From: Rutstroemia sp. NJR-2017a BVV2
Lineage: Eukaryota > Ascomycota > Leotiomycetes > Helotiales > Rutstroemiaceae
DNA length: 64,000 nt
Reading direction: 5' to 3'
Assembly (NCBI GenBank): GCA_002946415.1
Contig: NJPS01000048.1
Coordinates: 1,426,001 to 1,490,000 of the forward strand
Position numbers and translations under genes: made by a program. This document shows, piece after piece, positions 12,981 to 23,315 of this stretch; within the stretch, counting starts at the first letter, position 1, and every line of letters begins with the position of its first letter. The notes beneath the pieces are model-generated. The model saw nothing but the letters and a program-made list of their open reading frames with translations, was not told where the DNA came from and searched no databases.

Positions 12981-13700
12981 TTACTTTCTCTGGAATATTC
13001 TCTCCTTGTAAAACCTAGCCTCCTCAATACTCTCCAGTATATCGTCCTTTCCTCTATGGGCGCCCTTTTTCTTCGGCGTATCCACCAACAGATCCAATGT
13101 ACACCACCTCTTCGCTGCCTCCTTAATCGAACTCACATCCAATATGCGATAGCTCAAGTGGTCATGCACTTTCTTCCAGGGTTCCTTTCTCAGAAAGGCT
13201 TTATCGGCGTGCACAGAGTTCCCAGCAAGCAGCGCGCGTCCCTGCTCCGGTACGTGTTTCTGGATGTATGCAAGGAGAGAAGAGGCGGCGTCAGAAGGAG
13301 ACGTGGTTGACTCGAGCACGGCAGAGGTAAGTCCGCTCTTAGAGTGGGTTCGTGTGCACCATTCGTCCTATTGAGAGAAAATTGGTGTATCAGTACGGGT
13401 TGTTTAGCTTGGAGGGAAATATGTTGAGGTAGTACTGGATGCAGGACGTACCATTTTATCCATAGTCTCTTTACTTTGGTGAATGATTGCGCCCCAACCT
13501 TCCGAGTCCAATACTTCTAGGTTGCCATTGGTGATTATGCAATAGACTTCAATAATTACATCGTTGTCAATATCGAGCCCTGTCATCTAGACTTGGACGT
13601 TAGTACATTTTCTCGTCGTCGAGTAGATTAAGAAAATAGAGTGGAAACATGCCTCGCAATCGATCCATACTAATGGGTGACTGGTGCTTATGTCTCCCAT
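12981..13700 (-). CDS. REX2: Oligoribonuclease (DEDDh 3'-5' exonuclease), 189 aa, three exons, first intron GC-AG
   Basis: This enzyme degrades nano-RNA (2-5 nt) to mononucleotides; eukaryotic homologues are mitochondrial and/or nuclear. Exons are 13700-13653, 13586-13452 and 13367-12981. The joined protein carries VWIDCEMTGLD (Asp14, Glu16), LAGNSVHADKAF with the second Asp, YRILDVSSIKE, and AHRGKDDI with the catalytic His and last Asp, which is a complete DEDDh set. Exon 1 encodes only MGDISTSHPLVWIDCE. Its intron starts GCATGT and ends TCTAG, so it is a GC-AG intron, required to give CEMTGLD; a GT donor 4 nt further on does not restore the motif. The product is short at the N-terminus and I see no clear mitochondrial presequence. 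An upstream ATG at about 13.8 kb before a GTACAT could mark an extra 5' exon. Confidence 0.93.
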
Positions 13701-14200
13701 CGTGAGATTCGTACAATGATGGATGCGTTATGTTTTCGTAGAGTCAAAAGTACTGTGAGAGTTCATGAGAGGAGCTTCTAGAAACGCGCACTCAATGTAC
13801 CTGCCATTTTTCTGTCATCAAATCGATACACCCCGCGCAACCACAGCTTGTTTGACAGTCGAGCAAACATAATCTCTATGGATCACGTGATTGCCCCTCC
13901 ATCACAGGCGCCTTCTAGAAGTTACAAACGGGCATCGATCTCAAGTAAAGTGGAGTTCACGCATGTTTCAAGAGCAAAAGTTGGTGATGGAAATCCTCCC
14001 AATATATTTTGGTCATATCAATGTATTCGATTAGAAGGACAATGCCACCATTACTCCAAGTCCCAGCATTAAATCCGCTCAAATCCGCCCAAACACCCCC
14101 ATTCCTAGACCCCGCATACCGACCAGCAGTTTCTATTTTTGATATCATGATCCCTCCGGTAAGTGATAAATGTAGAAGATGAGAACTACAACAAGCATCC
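13701..14200. other. Intergenic: oligoribonuclease promoter, 3' flank of next gene
   Basis: Nothing coding is supported. It holds the oligoribonuclease 5' region and the terminator side of the 569-aa gene, both on the minus strand. Confidence 0.5.
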
Positions 14201-15910
14201 CTAACAATTATATCTCACTCCTCTCTTTCCCAGTTCCTTTCGTCCAACTCCCTCTTCTGGCCAAATCCATCCTCTGACTCTCTTGGCTTCTCTCTTCTCA
14301 GCGAGTTGTGGCTCTGGAATCCATTCATCTTTTGGCAAGCACTTACGTCTGGTGCCCTCAGCTGGTGCACCAATCTCGCTCTTCCATGTTGCCTGTCCTG
14401 GCAATGGCTCGTCTCTCGCCAACATGTGCAAGAACCACAACGCCATCAAAGCGGTCATTTTTGGAGCTTTCTTGACGACATTTTCTTCGCCGGCATCCAC
14501 AAAGCTTCCCTCAACTTCGTCAAAGGTAGAGGTCTGCTTATCATGAGCTGCCAATTGGATAGTCTGAACTTCCAAATATCCAAAATGCGGGGTAGAGTCA
14601 CTACCATTGCGGACTACGACAAGTTCGATTTCGGTCATGATGAAGCCGTATCGGCAGCCATGCTCACGCATGTGGCGATGCAAGTGTGCAAGTCCACGAA
14701 GATATTCAACTTTACGGTGATTACCCTCGACACGCATACCAGTGTTCCAGCGATCGAAAGATTTGACGAGTCCAACAACGCGACCAAGACCACGACCATA
14801 GATGATTCGGGAAGTATCGTCAGTGTAGTTGGAGATGAAGGATGGATCGCCAGACTTTGATGAAGCTGCAGATGCGCGCATCACTAGATGGCGATTTCCA
14901 AGCGAGAGACTGAGTGCAGTGTTAAGTTTGGTAGCGTAGAACTGGTTGTAAATATTTTGGAGCTCGGCTTCGGACTCAGGCTGCAGTGATGAACGGGCCG
15001 GTGTTTGGAACATGAAGGTAGGAAGGTCGACGTTGAGAAGACCCTGGAACCCGGGGACTGCTGCAATTGTGTTGACGTTGAAGGATGTCCATGGTCTGAT
15101 CTGACGAATGTCCCACCAGAAATGCTTGGTATTGCTGTCTCTGACATGGATATTAATGTGGCGGACCAAGGCTGGTGCTGGGTTGGGTGAGGTCAAGTAG
15201 GCCATAAGTGTAGTCGTCATTCCGTCATCATGTGCATTGGACGACATGTCACCTACGACAACACTTTGTGCAAGTGGTGATGGCTCACGTGAAGGTGTTG
15301 GATAGCATTCCCGCGGGGCATAAGTTTCCATGAGAGGCATGTTGGGTGACTGGATGTAGTTGGGCATCTGACGGTAGGTTGGGAAACCATATTTTCCTAA
15401 GGTTTGGCCATCGAGGCTCGTACTGGAAGCTCGTCGATGTTGGACCTCGATGGATTGCATAGCCATAGGGTTGACCTGGACAGGCGAGCAGAGAGTAGAC
15501 ATACGACGAGTTGTGGGTTGAAAGATATCCGAGTTGAACACGATTGGTTCGGGATTCGTGTGGCTCCTATTATGGGAAGGTCTGAATACACGACCGGCGG
15601 CATTCTTCTTCGATATCAACTTGGTTTGTGTCATCTCGATAGAGGGTGAATCATTAATCTCTTGATCTTGGGGACGGATCTTAGGCAACAAAAGAGGTCC
15701 ATGCTGTCTGATAGGTGATCGAGCCGGAGTCGTCATGTGGGTACTGGTGACACTGATGGAATCTGAGGGGGATGGAGCTTGAGAATAGTTCGAAACATGC
15801 GAGCCCGAGCGAGAATGTCCGTAAGTGAATGGTACGCTGCTGAAGCTCTCCTCAAATGGGTATTGTGGGGGTGTAGTTGGTTCAAAGGAGTATGAGTAGT
15901 CGAAGGACAT
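14201..15910 (-). CDS. Hypothetical protein, 569 aa, disordered N-terminal half and folded C-terminal half
   Basis: This is a single coding exon starting at an ATG (MSFDYSYSFEP). Residues 1 to about 230 are Ser/Pro/Thr/Tyr-rich and disordered-looking, with proline-directed sites such as TPARSPIRQ and TPSREPSPL. From about 240 to 500 the composition is that of a globular domain: HINIHVRDSNTKHFWWDIRQ, then RIIYGRGLGRVVGLVKSFDRW, EYLRGLAHLHRHMREHGCRYGFIMTEIELVV and GYLEVQTIQLA. The end is basic (EKREAKRVRGWIWPEEGVG). The block with GFIMTEIELVV and YLEVQTI recalls the core strands of PD-(D/E)XK nuclease-like folds, but I cannot place it in a named family. A leader intron is likely upstream at 15927-15997 (GTAAGT, GCTAAC branch, ACGTAG). 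The architecture suits a regulatory or nuclear protein; that is inference. Confidence 0.85.
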   Translation of the reverse strand: MSFDYSYSFEPTTPPQYPFEESFSSVPFTYGHSRSGSHVSNYSQAPSPSDSISVTSTHMTTPARSPIRQHGPLLLPKIRPQDQEINDSPSIEMTQTKLISKKNAAGRVFRPSHNRSHTNPEPIVFNSDIFQPTTRRMSTLCSPVQVNPMAMQSIEVQHRRASSTSLDGQTLGKYGFPTYRQMPNYIQSPNMPLMETYAPRECYPTPSREPSPLAQSVVVGDMSSNAHDDGMTTTLMAYLTSPNPAPALVRHINIHVRDSNTKHFWWDIRQIRPWTSFNVNTIAAVPGFQGLLNVDLPTFMFQTPARSSLQPESEAELQNIYNQFYATKLNTALSLSLGNRHLVMRASAASSKSGDPSFISNYTDDTSRIIYGRGLGRVVGLVKSFDRWNTGMRVEGNHRKVEYLRGLAHLHRHMREHGCRYGFIMTEIELVVVRNGSDSTPHFGYLEVQTIQLAAHDKQTSTFDEVEGSFVDAGEENVVKKAPKMTALMALWFLHMLARDEPLPGQATWKSEIGAPAEGTRRKCLPKDEWIPEPQLAEKREAKRVRGWIWPEEGVGRKELGKRGVRYNC

Positions 15911-18121
15911 GATTCCTGCTTCCTAACTACGTCCCAAACGCTTGTTAGCCTCGAGCAATAAGGATAGACATCCAAGCACGTCATACAGCTGACTTACGCA
16001 GAAGTATTATAAGTATTAGGGAGGATGTGCTTGTAAATATGAAAGCACTGGTATTAAGATGTGATGATGAAGGAGCCTGCTCCAAATGCTTTTGGTTGTA
16101 GTATAGTAGGATAAGGAAAAATTAAAAGATTCGTTGACTTGATGAGCACAGCTCTTCTATTGTGGTGATGGTAGAAATGTCTAAGATGCAATGAAAAGAA
16201 TATGAAAGAGACTGATGAAGTAAAGGCAGAGAACGAGGCGACAACTACCAGTACTTATCCTTTGCGGAGATCGACAGAACAGTATGGTCCAATACCCAGA
16301 TGGAGATTCATAGGTCGAACTGACGGGGGGGGGCAGAAAATGCTAAATTAATTTGAAACGCGGAGAAGATGAGTTAAAATGGAATGAAGTCTGTAGGGGT
16401 TACTTGATACTGTTTCTTGGTCGTCGAGTAGAGGCCTCATGGTTCGTTCCTCAGCAGCCGCTGGATGGATTTCAGCTCAATCGGGAAGTGTAAACGAGAC
16501 ACTACAGTATTGTACCGCACTACCGCATGCAATGTCAGTGACTCATTTTTAAACTCTCACCAAATGCTGCTCTACCCCTCTGAGGAGCTCCAAAATGACG
16601 GGAATATGCATGCAGTAGGCAAGGTACTTCAAAGTAAGATAAGTTTGATAATGATTCTACGAATCAAGTTGTGCAAATCCGGTCGGGGTTGAGAACGCGT
16701 CGGGTAATTACTCTTCGAGGAACCACGAGCGGAAGACCACGACATCGCGTGCGACTTCGCGCAATTTCACGAAGCGCCCGCGTTACTTGAATCAAGAGAG
16801 TAACAATAACAATAGCCCTCGCCAGAACCGGTAACCTCGTACGGTAATGCTACCTAACGGTACTTTGCTTGAATTTGCTAAGAGTGAGCGGCTACTCAAT
16901 GAAACCTTTCGGCTTCTGCGACTCTTGACTGGCCAAACTATCGACCCTGTAGACCGGAAAAAGAACTTGTGGAGAAGGAAATGAAGAGCTATTGAAAATA
17001 CCAGCGTCCGGTGGACTGGTACTAACGCTTTCGCTATTTTTGCACAGCCGACCTGGAAGCGCCGAGGGCAATACTACGCATAATCTCGTTGTAACTTGTA
17101 AGAGTAAATATGGAGGCCATGTTTATCGAAAATAGGGCTTCTGGTAGACACGGCGGCTACGTGTCAGGGTCGTGTTCAAAATGCAACCTCATCTCGACTC
17201 TCATTGGTGAAGCAACACACGCCGGCAAGCGAATTAGCTCGATGTATCCTTGTATTCCCCGTCGACGCGCCGCATACCAACACCGAAATCCAAGAATCAA
17301 CGAGGACGAATCGATCCCATTCCAGCATGTTCGGACGAAATAATTGGGCCTCGAGGCTTGACGACTTCGAGCTGCGAAGTTAGCTTGCCATAACCCCAGA
17401 CCGGTCAAAATGTTTATCCCGTTTCAAGATCGACAGTTTCAGAGAGCTCTGACTCACTCTTAACTGTACAAGTCCAGAAGCCCCGAGATCAGATTGAAGA
17501 TCCACCGCCCCGTCTACAGAGGTAATACGTCGTCATCGGCTTCGGTGGACATCAGATGAGCACTGAGCACTGAGCAGACGGGGAGGGGGAGGGGACGGCT
17601 GGCCGCTTCGGCTGTCGGATTCATGGCTTTAGGTTTTGGCCTCACGGAAGGCCTTGTGAGATTGGATTTCTTCATGCATGCTTCAAACGTTACATACTGT
17701 AATAGACTGAGACGGCATTGTCCGAACGCATCGTGAGATTCTTCATCTTTAGCATCGGCCACTCTTGATAGACCTGATCTGACGTCTAGGGAGTTGAGTT
17801 AAGGTAGACTGTAAAATTCTTCCGGATCGCTCGCCTGATCCCTCCCGAAATGTCAAAGCGCTTAAGGCTTTTTCCTTTTGACAGACGACAAGGTTGCCCC
17901 CCCTTCAGGCTTCAGCAGACGGCGGTCAAGAAGGTGGTCGCAGGGTTTGAGGGTTAGAACTTAGAACCTTGGAGGGCTGAGCGAAGAGGATCTAGTTTTG
18001 AGGGATTTTTTGTTTCCGTTTTGTTCTGTTTCGTTGCTGATTGCGAGAGTTCTGGTTCGTCGGTTGTTTCTGTTTACATCTCGCAGCTCGGATGCTTTCC
18101 GAAGATTTAGTTTCATGAACA

Positions 18122-18150
18122 CGGCCTCACGTGCGGCCTCACGTGCGGCC
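18122..18150. repeat. 12-bp tandem repeat (CGGCCTCACGTG), about 2.4 copies
   Basis: Two exact copies plus a 5-bp partial copy. Each copy contains the E-box CACGTG, so the repeat produces two closely spaced E-boxes. Confidence 0.9.
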
Positions 18151-18423
18151 GCTCGGTTGCATATTTTTCCTCGCCGAGCGGCATATCATTAAATCTTCCC
18201 TCCCGTACTCTTCTGGGCGGTTGCAATCCAACAAGATATCCATCTTGGGATGGCATTCTGCATTAGGCACCCTGAATGGGACCGAAATTCGAATTTCGTT
18301 CAAGCTTTTGGATATCACCGAAGTTATCACATCACTCATACCCCCAAAATCACACTGTTGGTTCCCCATAGTCGTCCAAACCTGAAGTTTCTCTTGAGCC
18401 TCCGAATTCACCTGGTCACCGTT

Positions 18424-18451
18424 AGCGCTCTGTCAGCGCTCTGTCAGCGCT
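18424..18451. repeat. 11-bp tandem repeat (AGCGCTCTGTC), about 2.5 copies
   Basis: Two exact copies plus AGCGCT. AGCGCT is itself a 6-bp palindrome, so it occurs three times at 11-bp spacing, roughly one helical turn. Confidence 0.9.
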
Positions 18452-20659
18452 GATATGGTTTAGTCTCGCGCGAATCGCGCGTTATATCCTCCTTTAGTCC
18501 CGCTCAGCCCACATTTCATTCCTTCAAATCCTTCCGCCTGTTTATCCAAGCTCTGATATTGCGTACTTCCGGTGGATTTGCGGAGTATTGGCAATCTTAG
18601 TTCTACCGTATAGATTATGCTGACAGGTATCATCGCAAAATGGGAACCAGAACGAAAATGGCGATCTCGCGGTTAACATAAGCATCGCTCAAAATGTGAT
18701 CCGTTTACGTGCGGCGGTTAACCCTTACCCTGGTCTCGTACGAATCTATGCCCTATTCCGAAATATACTTTTTCGGCGGCTTACGTTATGTTGGTCTAAC
18801 AATACCGGCACTCAAATGAACTCCCGCTTCTCAGTACTGAGGTGATGTAGCTACAGAAAACAATCACACCATGTATTTGTGTGCCGCATCTCATCTCTGG
18901 ATAGCATTGAAGTTCCTGTTGGCACTCATTCTGCTAGGAACAACGGCAGTTACATATAGTTGCCGATCACTGCTACTAGCTATGGCGAGCTCACTTTGTG
19001 ATTCTTTTCGTTGGCACTTTAGTGATCACTCACCCCATCCTGCTCAAGAAACGAAATCCTGTTCACTTACTTTTTCCTTTACACGTCCACACTGGATTTC
19101 TATCCAGGCGTCTTTGGCAATGACATTGTATGCCAAGTGGATTAACTCTATGCATCCTTTGTGATAGCACTGAACAGAGTCGCGAGAGTAGCGACGAACT
19201 CTGGTCTTTCTTTATGTGGCTATAGTTGAGCCTTGAGACTACTCCACAAGACCGCATCAGTTTTTCTTTCACTCATGAACACCGTGCTGGATTCTTCCAG
19301 TTTCCTTGATGGTATGCGGCGTATCAAATGCGGCATGATTATTGAATTTGCGTATCAACTTTATGAATCCGGATGGATACTCGGTATTAAATAATAGGTG
19401 CGATGCAATTTCAAGCCTTGATACTGCTGAGTACTTCACAGAGAACAGGATTGAGTACCTTTCTAACTGCTAGAAGAAGCTTAAATCCTTTTTGCTGTTA
19501 GAGTGTGTCTGGAGCATCGGGGCAGCAAAGGTGATTTTGGATGGCTTGTTTGTTCCCAGTTGTTGGCCAGAATATCTGATTCGGGATTTGAAATCTTATC
19601 TTCCCTCCGGACCTTACCCAGCCTTCTTTGCGCCTATTTTCTTCGTGGTTCTGGTTGATCCTTTATGTGGTAACTGGTCAACAATCCTACAGTGGTGCCG
19701 TTCCTTCGTCTGTCATAAGAAGGGCGTACAACCACGGTAGGTTTGTTATTTCTGAAGTATTCGTTACACATGTTTCATTGGTTCTAGAATTTTTAAGATT
19801 TGCTTCACGCCTCGATGCGGCATGCAACGCGACGTTGTGGCCCTTGCCCAAGCGGACGGAGGTTATACAGTGGATCTGCACACTGGGCGCGATTGAGCTG
19901 TCCTATTCTTCTTTCTTTCTTTCTTTGGTATCGTCCGCTATCCATCAAAACTCGGGTGCAAATAATGAATGTTCTACGAAGTATGGTCGGGTATTCTGAG
20001 GGAATCTGATTGCAGGCCAAGCTGGAACGTGTTGAATTGGACCATGTAGTTGTACAGCACACTCTTGCAGCAAAAGACGCCCCGGTATTACATCGTATAA
20101 CCATGCGCTTTCCTCACTATCACCAATCCTCGAGACGTTGATCTATGCCACATCCCGAATTACCATCAGCACAGTCTACCTCGCTAATCAAGAGGAGCCA
20201 TTGCATAGGAGCAAACTCCGTAGCTGAAGGGAGTGGGGCTGGCGCCGGCGTCGTAACGAGCACAGTTAATATGCCCCCATCTAGACGAGCAATCTTGTTG
20301 CCTTTAACGAATACTGGGCGTGGAGATAAGCACTTAAGCTTTTACATAGCTTGAGTGGTTTACGTCGTACAGCCATTAGAAGAAATCAGTGGCCCCCTCC
20401 ATCTGCTTGGAACCGTGATTGGTACAGTGCTACATTCCTCCCTTGACTGTTTTCCCCACGGTAACCCTCTTGGATCCCAGAGCATGTACATTCCAAGACT
20501 CAAGTGTGGCAATTAGGGAGCATGCAAGGCTGCGGGAGGTACAGCACGTTCGTACCACGAGGAGATCGTGCAAGATATGAATGATGCTCCGTGCGTATTC
20601 CAGCTGGGTATAATACTACTCCAGTCCCGTTCTTCCTCTCTTTCCTAAAGAACTAGTTT

Positions 20660-21670
20660 ATGACATATGTCACGATGTATTCCTTGTGTATACCTCCAAG
20701 CGTTTTGCTGTTCCTTGCATTTGGCCTATCTTTTCTTTCTATCGTCGAAGTTACAGCGCTTGCTACATGTTACTTTCCTGATTCCACAATTGCGGACAAC
20801 TTCGTTGCTTGCTCGTCGTCTCAAGACGGAAGCTGTTGCCAGAATGGAGATCTCTGCACACAGTATGGATACTGTGTAAGTCAATCGAAGGGCTATCACT
20901 ACAGAGGAGCATGCACCGACGGAGCATGGGGCAATCCATCATGTCCCGACTATTGTCTGGGCTCAAGTTGTACGTCTAACATATGCTCAAACCAACACCA
21001 TCAGACACTGACACCCAAAACAGCTGGGAATAGCACATTTGTCGACGTCATTGCATGTAACACAGCCTCAAGCGACGGGACCTGGTGCTGTGCATACAAC
21101 GGCAATTGCTGCTCCTCGTCATCAACCTACACCCCTGGATTCGGTACAATGTTTGCAGCGGCAAACGCTGCATCTACAAGCTCAGCATCGTCATCGTCTT
21201 CCACGGTATCTTCCACAACTACGACATCGTCCTCATCAGTAGGTACCACTCCAACGTCACACACCACAACACCCGTCGACGCTGCTACAGCAAGCTCTTC
21301 CTCCTCCTCACCCCCCTCCGCAACGCCATCCGGGTCTTCCTCCTCGAGTTCTCATACCGCAACGATAGTAGGCGTCGCAGTTGGCATCTCACTCGGTCTT
21401 GCAGCATTGGCTGGGCTGTTCCTCTTTTATCGCGAACGAAAGAAGAGACTGAGTACGGAAGCGAGAGTTTACGATATGAAGAAAAGCAACGAGGGATCAG
21501 TATCGCCGGGTGGAGCAGCATCATGGGTAGCTATGGTATCACCACGGGAAGATTACGAGGGGCTGTATGGGCCGCAGAAGGGTTTGGAGAGTAATGTACA
21601 GCCGGTGGCTAGGATGACGAATCGTCATGAATTGAATGGGAGGGAGACTCATGAATTAGGGGGTCCTTGA
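20660..21670 (+). CDS. Cys-rich, Ser/Thr-stalked single-pass surface protein, about 318 aa
   Basis: This is likely a plasma-membrane or cell-wall sensor-type protein. It starts at the ATG at 20660. The N-terminal hydrophobic signal (VLLFLAFGLSFLSIVEV) is followed by a Cys-rich ectodomain (ATCYFPDSTI, DGSCCQNGDLC, RGACTDGAWG, CPDYC, GTWCCAYNGNCC) of a type common in filamentous ascomycetes. Next come a Ser/Thr-rich mucin-like stalk, one membrane helix (TIVGVAVGISLGLAALAGLFLFY), a basic stop-transfer (RERKKR), and a cytosolic tail of about 75 residues with Tyr and Ser sites. An intron fits at 20970-21023 (GTACGT, CACTGAC branch, AACAG). It is 54 nt with no stop, so both spliced (318 aa) and retained (336 aa) forms are open. 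The layout resembles Wsc/Mid2-type stress sensors, but the ectodomain is not a canonical WSC domain. Confidence 0.85.
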   Translation: MTYVTMYSLCIPPSVLLFLAFGLSFLSIVEVTALATCYFPDSTIADNFVACSSSQDGSCCQNGDLCTQYGYCVSQSKGYHYRGACTDGAWGNPSCPDYCLGSSCTSNICSNQHHQTLTPKTAGNSTFVDVIACNTASSDGTWCCAYNGNCCSSSSTYTPGFGTMFAAANAASTSSASSSSSTVSSTTTTSSSSVGTTPTSHTTTPVDAATASSSSSSPPSATPSGSSSSSSHTATIVGVAVGISLGLAALAGLFLFYRERKKRLSTEARVYDMKKSNEGSVSPGGAASWVAMVSPREDYEGLYGPQKGLESNVQPVARMTNRHELNGRETHELGGP

Positions 21671-22919
21671 TTTGGGAGGTGGATGGAGAAGATGAGATGG
21701 GTTAAAAGCTTTTCTTCTCCGAGCGTGCTCAATTTGTGAGCATGAATAGCACGAGATTTTGTGTTGCATCGTTAATTTAATCATTGAAGAGAGGTCCATG
21801 CCAGTGGATATTGTGATGGGAAAGCAATTACAACAGTATCCCCATTTTCAACGCCATCGATCATCATTTCCCCTCCAAGGACACTCACTCATCACAAATT
21901 CTTGGCCCCGTCGTACAATTTCTACATCAAGAAGCATCGGATATCCACGCGTCGAAGTAAGCCAGGGATTACTCGGGTGGGGAGTCGTACGGTATATGGG
22001 CGGTTACATGGGAGCTAGTCGTTGGACGAGGAGTCTGATTTTTGGTGGGGGTACCGCGTACCCACTTATCGCAGAGGTATCCCGAGTTGGATATTTCTGG
22101 AGACGAGGGGCTGGAGCCGGGGAAGATGGACTTGAAAGTTTTGGGATCTAGATTTTTAGGTTGTAGAGTGATGCTTGTGGGAGATTTGGCAGTTGCAGCA
22201 TGTCGGTATGGAATTGGGAACTGGGTGTTTGACATAGGAGTAAGACGGAGGGCGCGAAATGGTCAATTCAGGCACGAAGTAGGACTACCGGCAAATGCTA
22301 AGACGGAGATGTAAGACTTACGGGGGGGTAATACAGTACAGTATCCATTATCCATACCAATATGAGAAGTAAATCATGAGGCTCAATTACCTATTCGAAG
22401 CAACTTCCTCGCCGCAGCTCTGAACATCTCCTCAGGATCTAAGTAACATCAACGAGAATCCTCGTTGTATCTTTCCGTCTCTATATGCAAGTCAGATCAA
22501 GATAAACATGTTGATGGATGGTGGAGGCTGAATTTGGGGTGAGATGGTGGGACGGCAGATGCGGCGAGGATTTTTGAGGCATGTGCCGCGAGAAGGTGGG
22601 TGGTAGAATAGTTTTTGTGGAGGATACGATCTTTGTAGATGCGAGAGTTTTTTTGGCTTGTCTGTGTGCTTTGGAAAGAAAGACGGATGCAAGCTGGTGG
22701 TAACCTGGTTGCGTTTCTATATTCACTCTCTTCTTCTATATAACTCGTGGAGAATAAGTTGCATACTTCGAGTACTTACTCGTGGTAATGGACTTTCAAT
22801 CGTGAATGCCTCACTAGCAATGACCCTCTTTCTCTTAGCTCTTTTGTCAATGTTTGTATAGCTTTATATTTCAAAATAAGAGATTTCTATTCTTAGTATC
22901 TCTTGATACAAACAAGTGC
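21671..22919. other. Intergenic, no supported gene
   Basis: A minus-strand ATG frame at 21969-22235 (88 codons, starting MSNTQFPIPYRHAATAK, Pro/Ser-rich) has a somewhat protein-like composition but no splice partner and no recognised family; I rate it below 0.2. The rest is 3' flank of the surface-protein gene and 5' flank of the tRNA gene. Confidence 0.4.
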
Positions 22920-22991
22920 GGCGGGATGGCCTAATGGTAAGGCGTTGCTTTCCGGTGGCAAAGATTGCGGGTTCGAGTCCCGTTCTCGTCG
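22920..22991 (+). tRNA. tRNA-Arg, anticodon CCG, 72 nt, no intron
   Basis: A full cloverleaf can be drawn. The acceptor stem GGCGGGA pairs with TCTCGTC (two G-U pairs), with discriminator G. The D stem is GCC/GGC, the anticodon stem TTGCT/GGCAA with loop TTCCGGT (anticodon CCG, reading CGG), the variable loop AGATT, and the T stem GCGGG/CCCGT with loop TTCGAGT. Internal promoter boxes are good: A box TGGCCTAATGG and B box GGTTCGAGTCC. A T-rich run ending in eight T follows within 10 nt as the RNA polymerase III terminator. Confidence 0.95.
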
Positions 22992-23003
22992 TTTGTTTTT
23001 TTT
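22992..23003 (+). terminator. RNA polymerase III terminator of tRNA-Arg
   Basis: The T-run begins directly after the discriminator base and contains eight consecutive T. Confidence 0.8.
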
Positions 23004-23315
23004 GAAATTCGAGGATATGATAATAGTTTTTTTCTGGCTATCAATGAAAGAATGTATAGTTATGGTTTCTTTTGTAGATTTCGGCTTCCGTTAGTTGGTG
23101 TAGGATCGCGCTATCTTGTACCTCGTTTCGAGGCCGAGACTCGTCCGCCGAGCGGTGATATGGAGATACCAATCTAGAAACTCAATATTACTTTTCTTTT
23201 GTAGTTTTAATCTTGCCATTTGTTGTAGATATGTCCTTGATAATATCATTCTCAGCTACAGCTGTGCTATTTAACCATTCTCCATACTCCATTCAACTGG
23301 AATACCTCTCGATGC

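Larger units (their letters stand above)
15911..20659. other. Long gene-poor interval; leader intron at its left end
   Basis: The first 90 nt contain a likely 5'-UTR intron (15927-15997) of the 569-aa gene. Beyond about 16.2 kb I find no supported gene. The best open frame is a 97-codon plus-strand frame at 18871-19164 starting at CACCATG with a Leu-rich, signal-like N-terminus (FLLALILLGTTAV). Its remainder is not protein-like, so I leave it uncalled. Two short tandem repeats (18122-18150 and 18424-18451) are listed separately. Confidence 0.5.

Noticed and set aside
18871..19164. 97-codon frame with a Leu-rich start in good ATG context
   Set aside because: The part after the hydrophobic start is not protein-like and no splice partner or cysteine pattern supports a secreted effector; left as a note in the gap entry.
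20880..20908. GTAAGT...ACTACAG in the surface-protein gene as an intron
   Set aside because: At 29 nt it is too short for a spliceosomal intron, and the region encodes the conserved-looking Cys-rich ectodomain.
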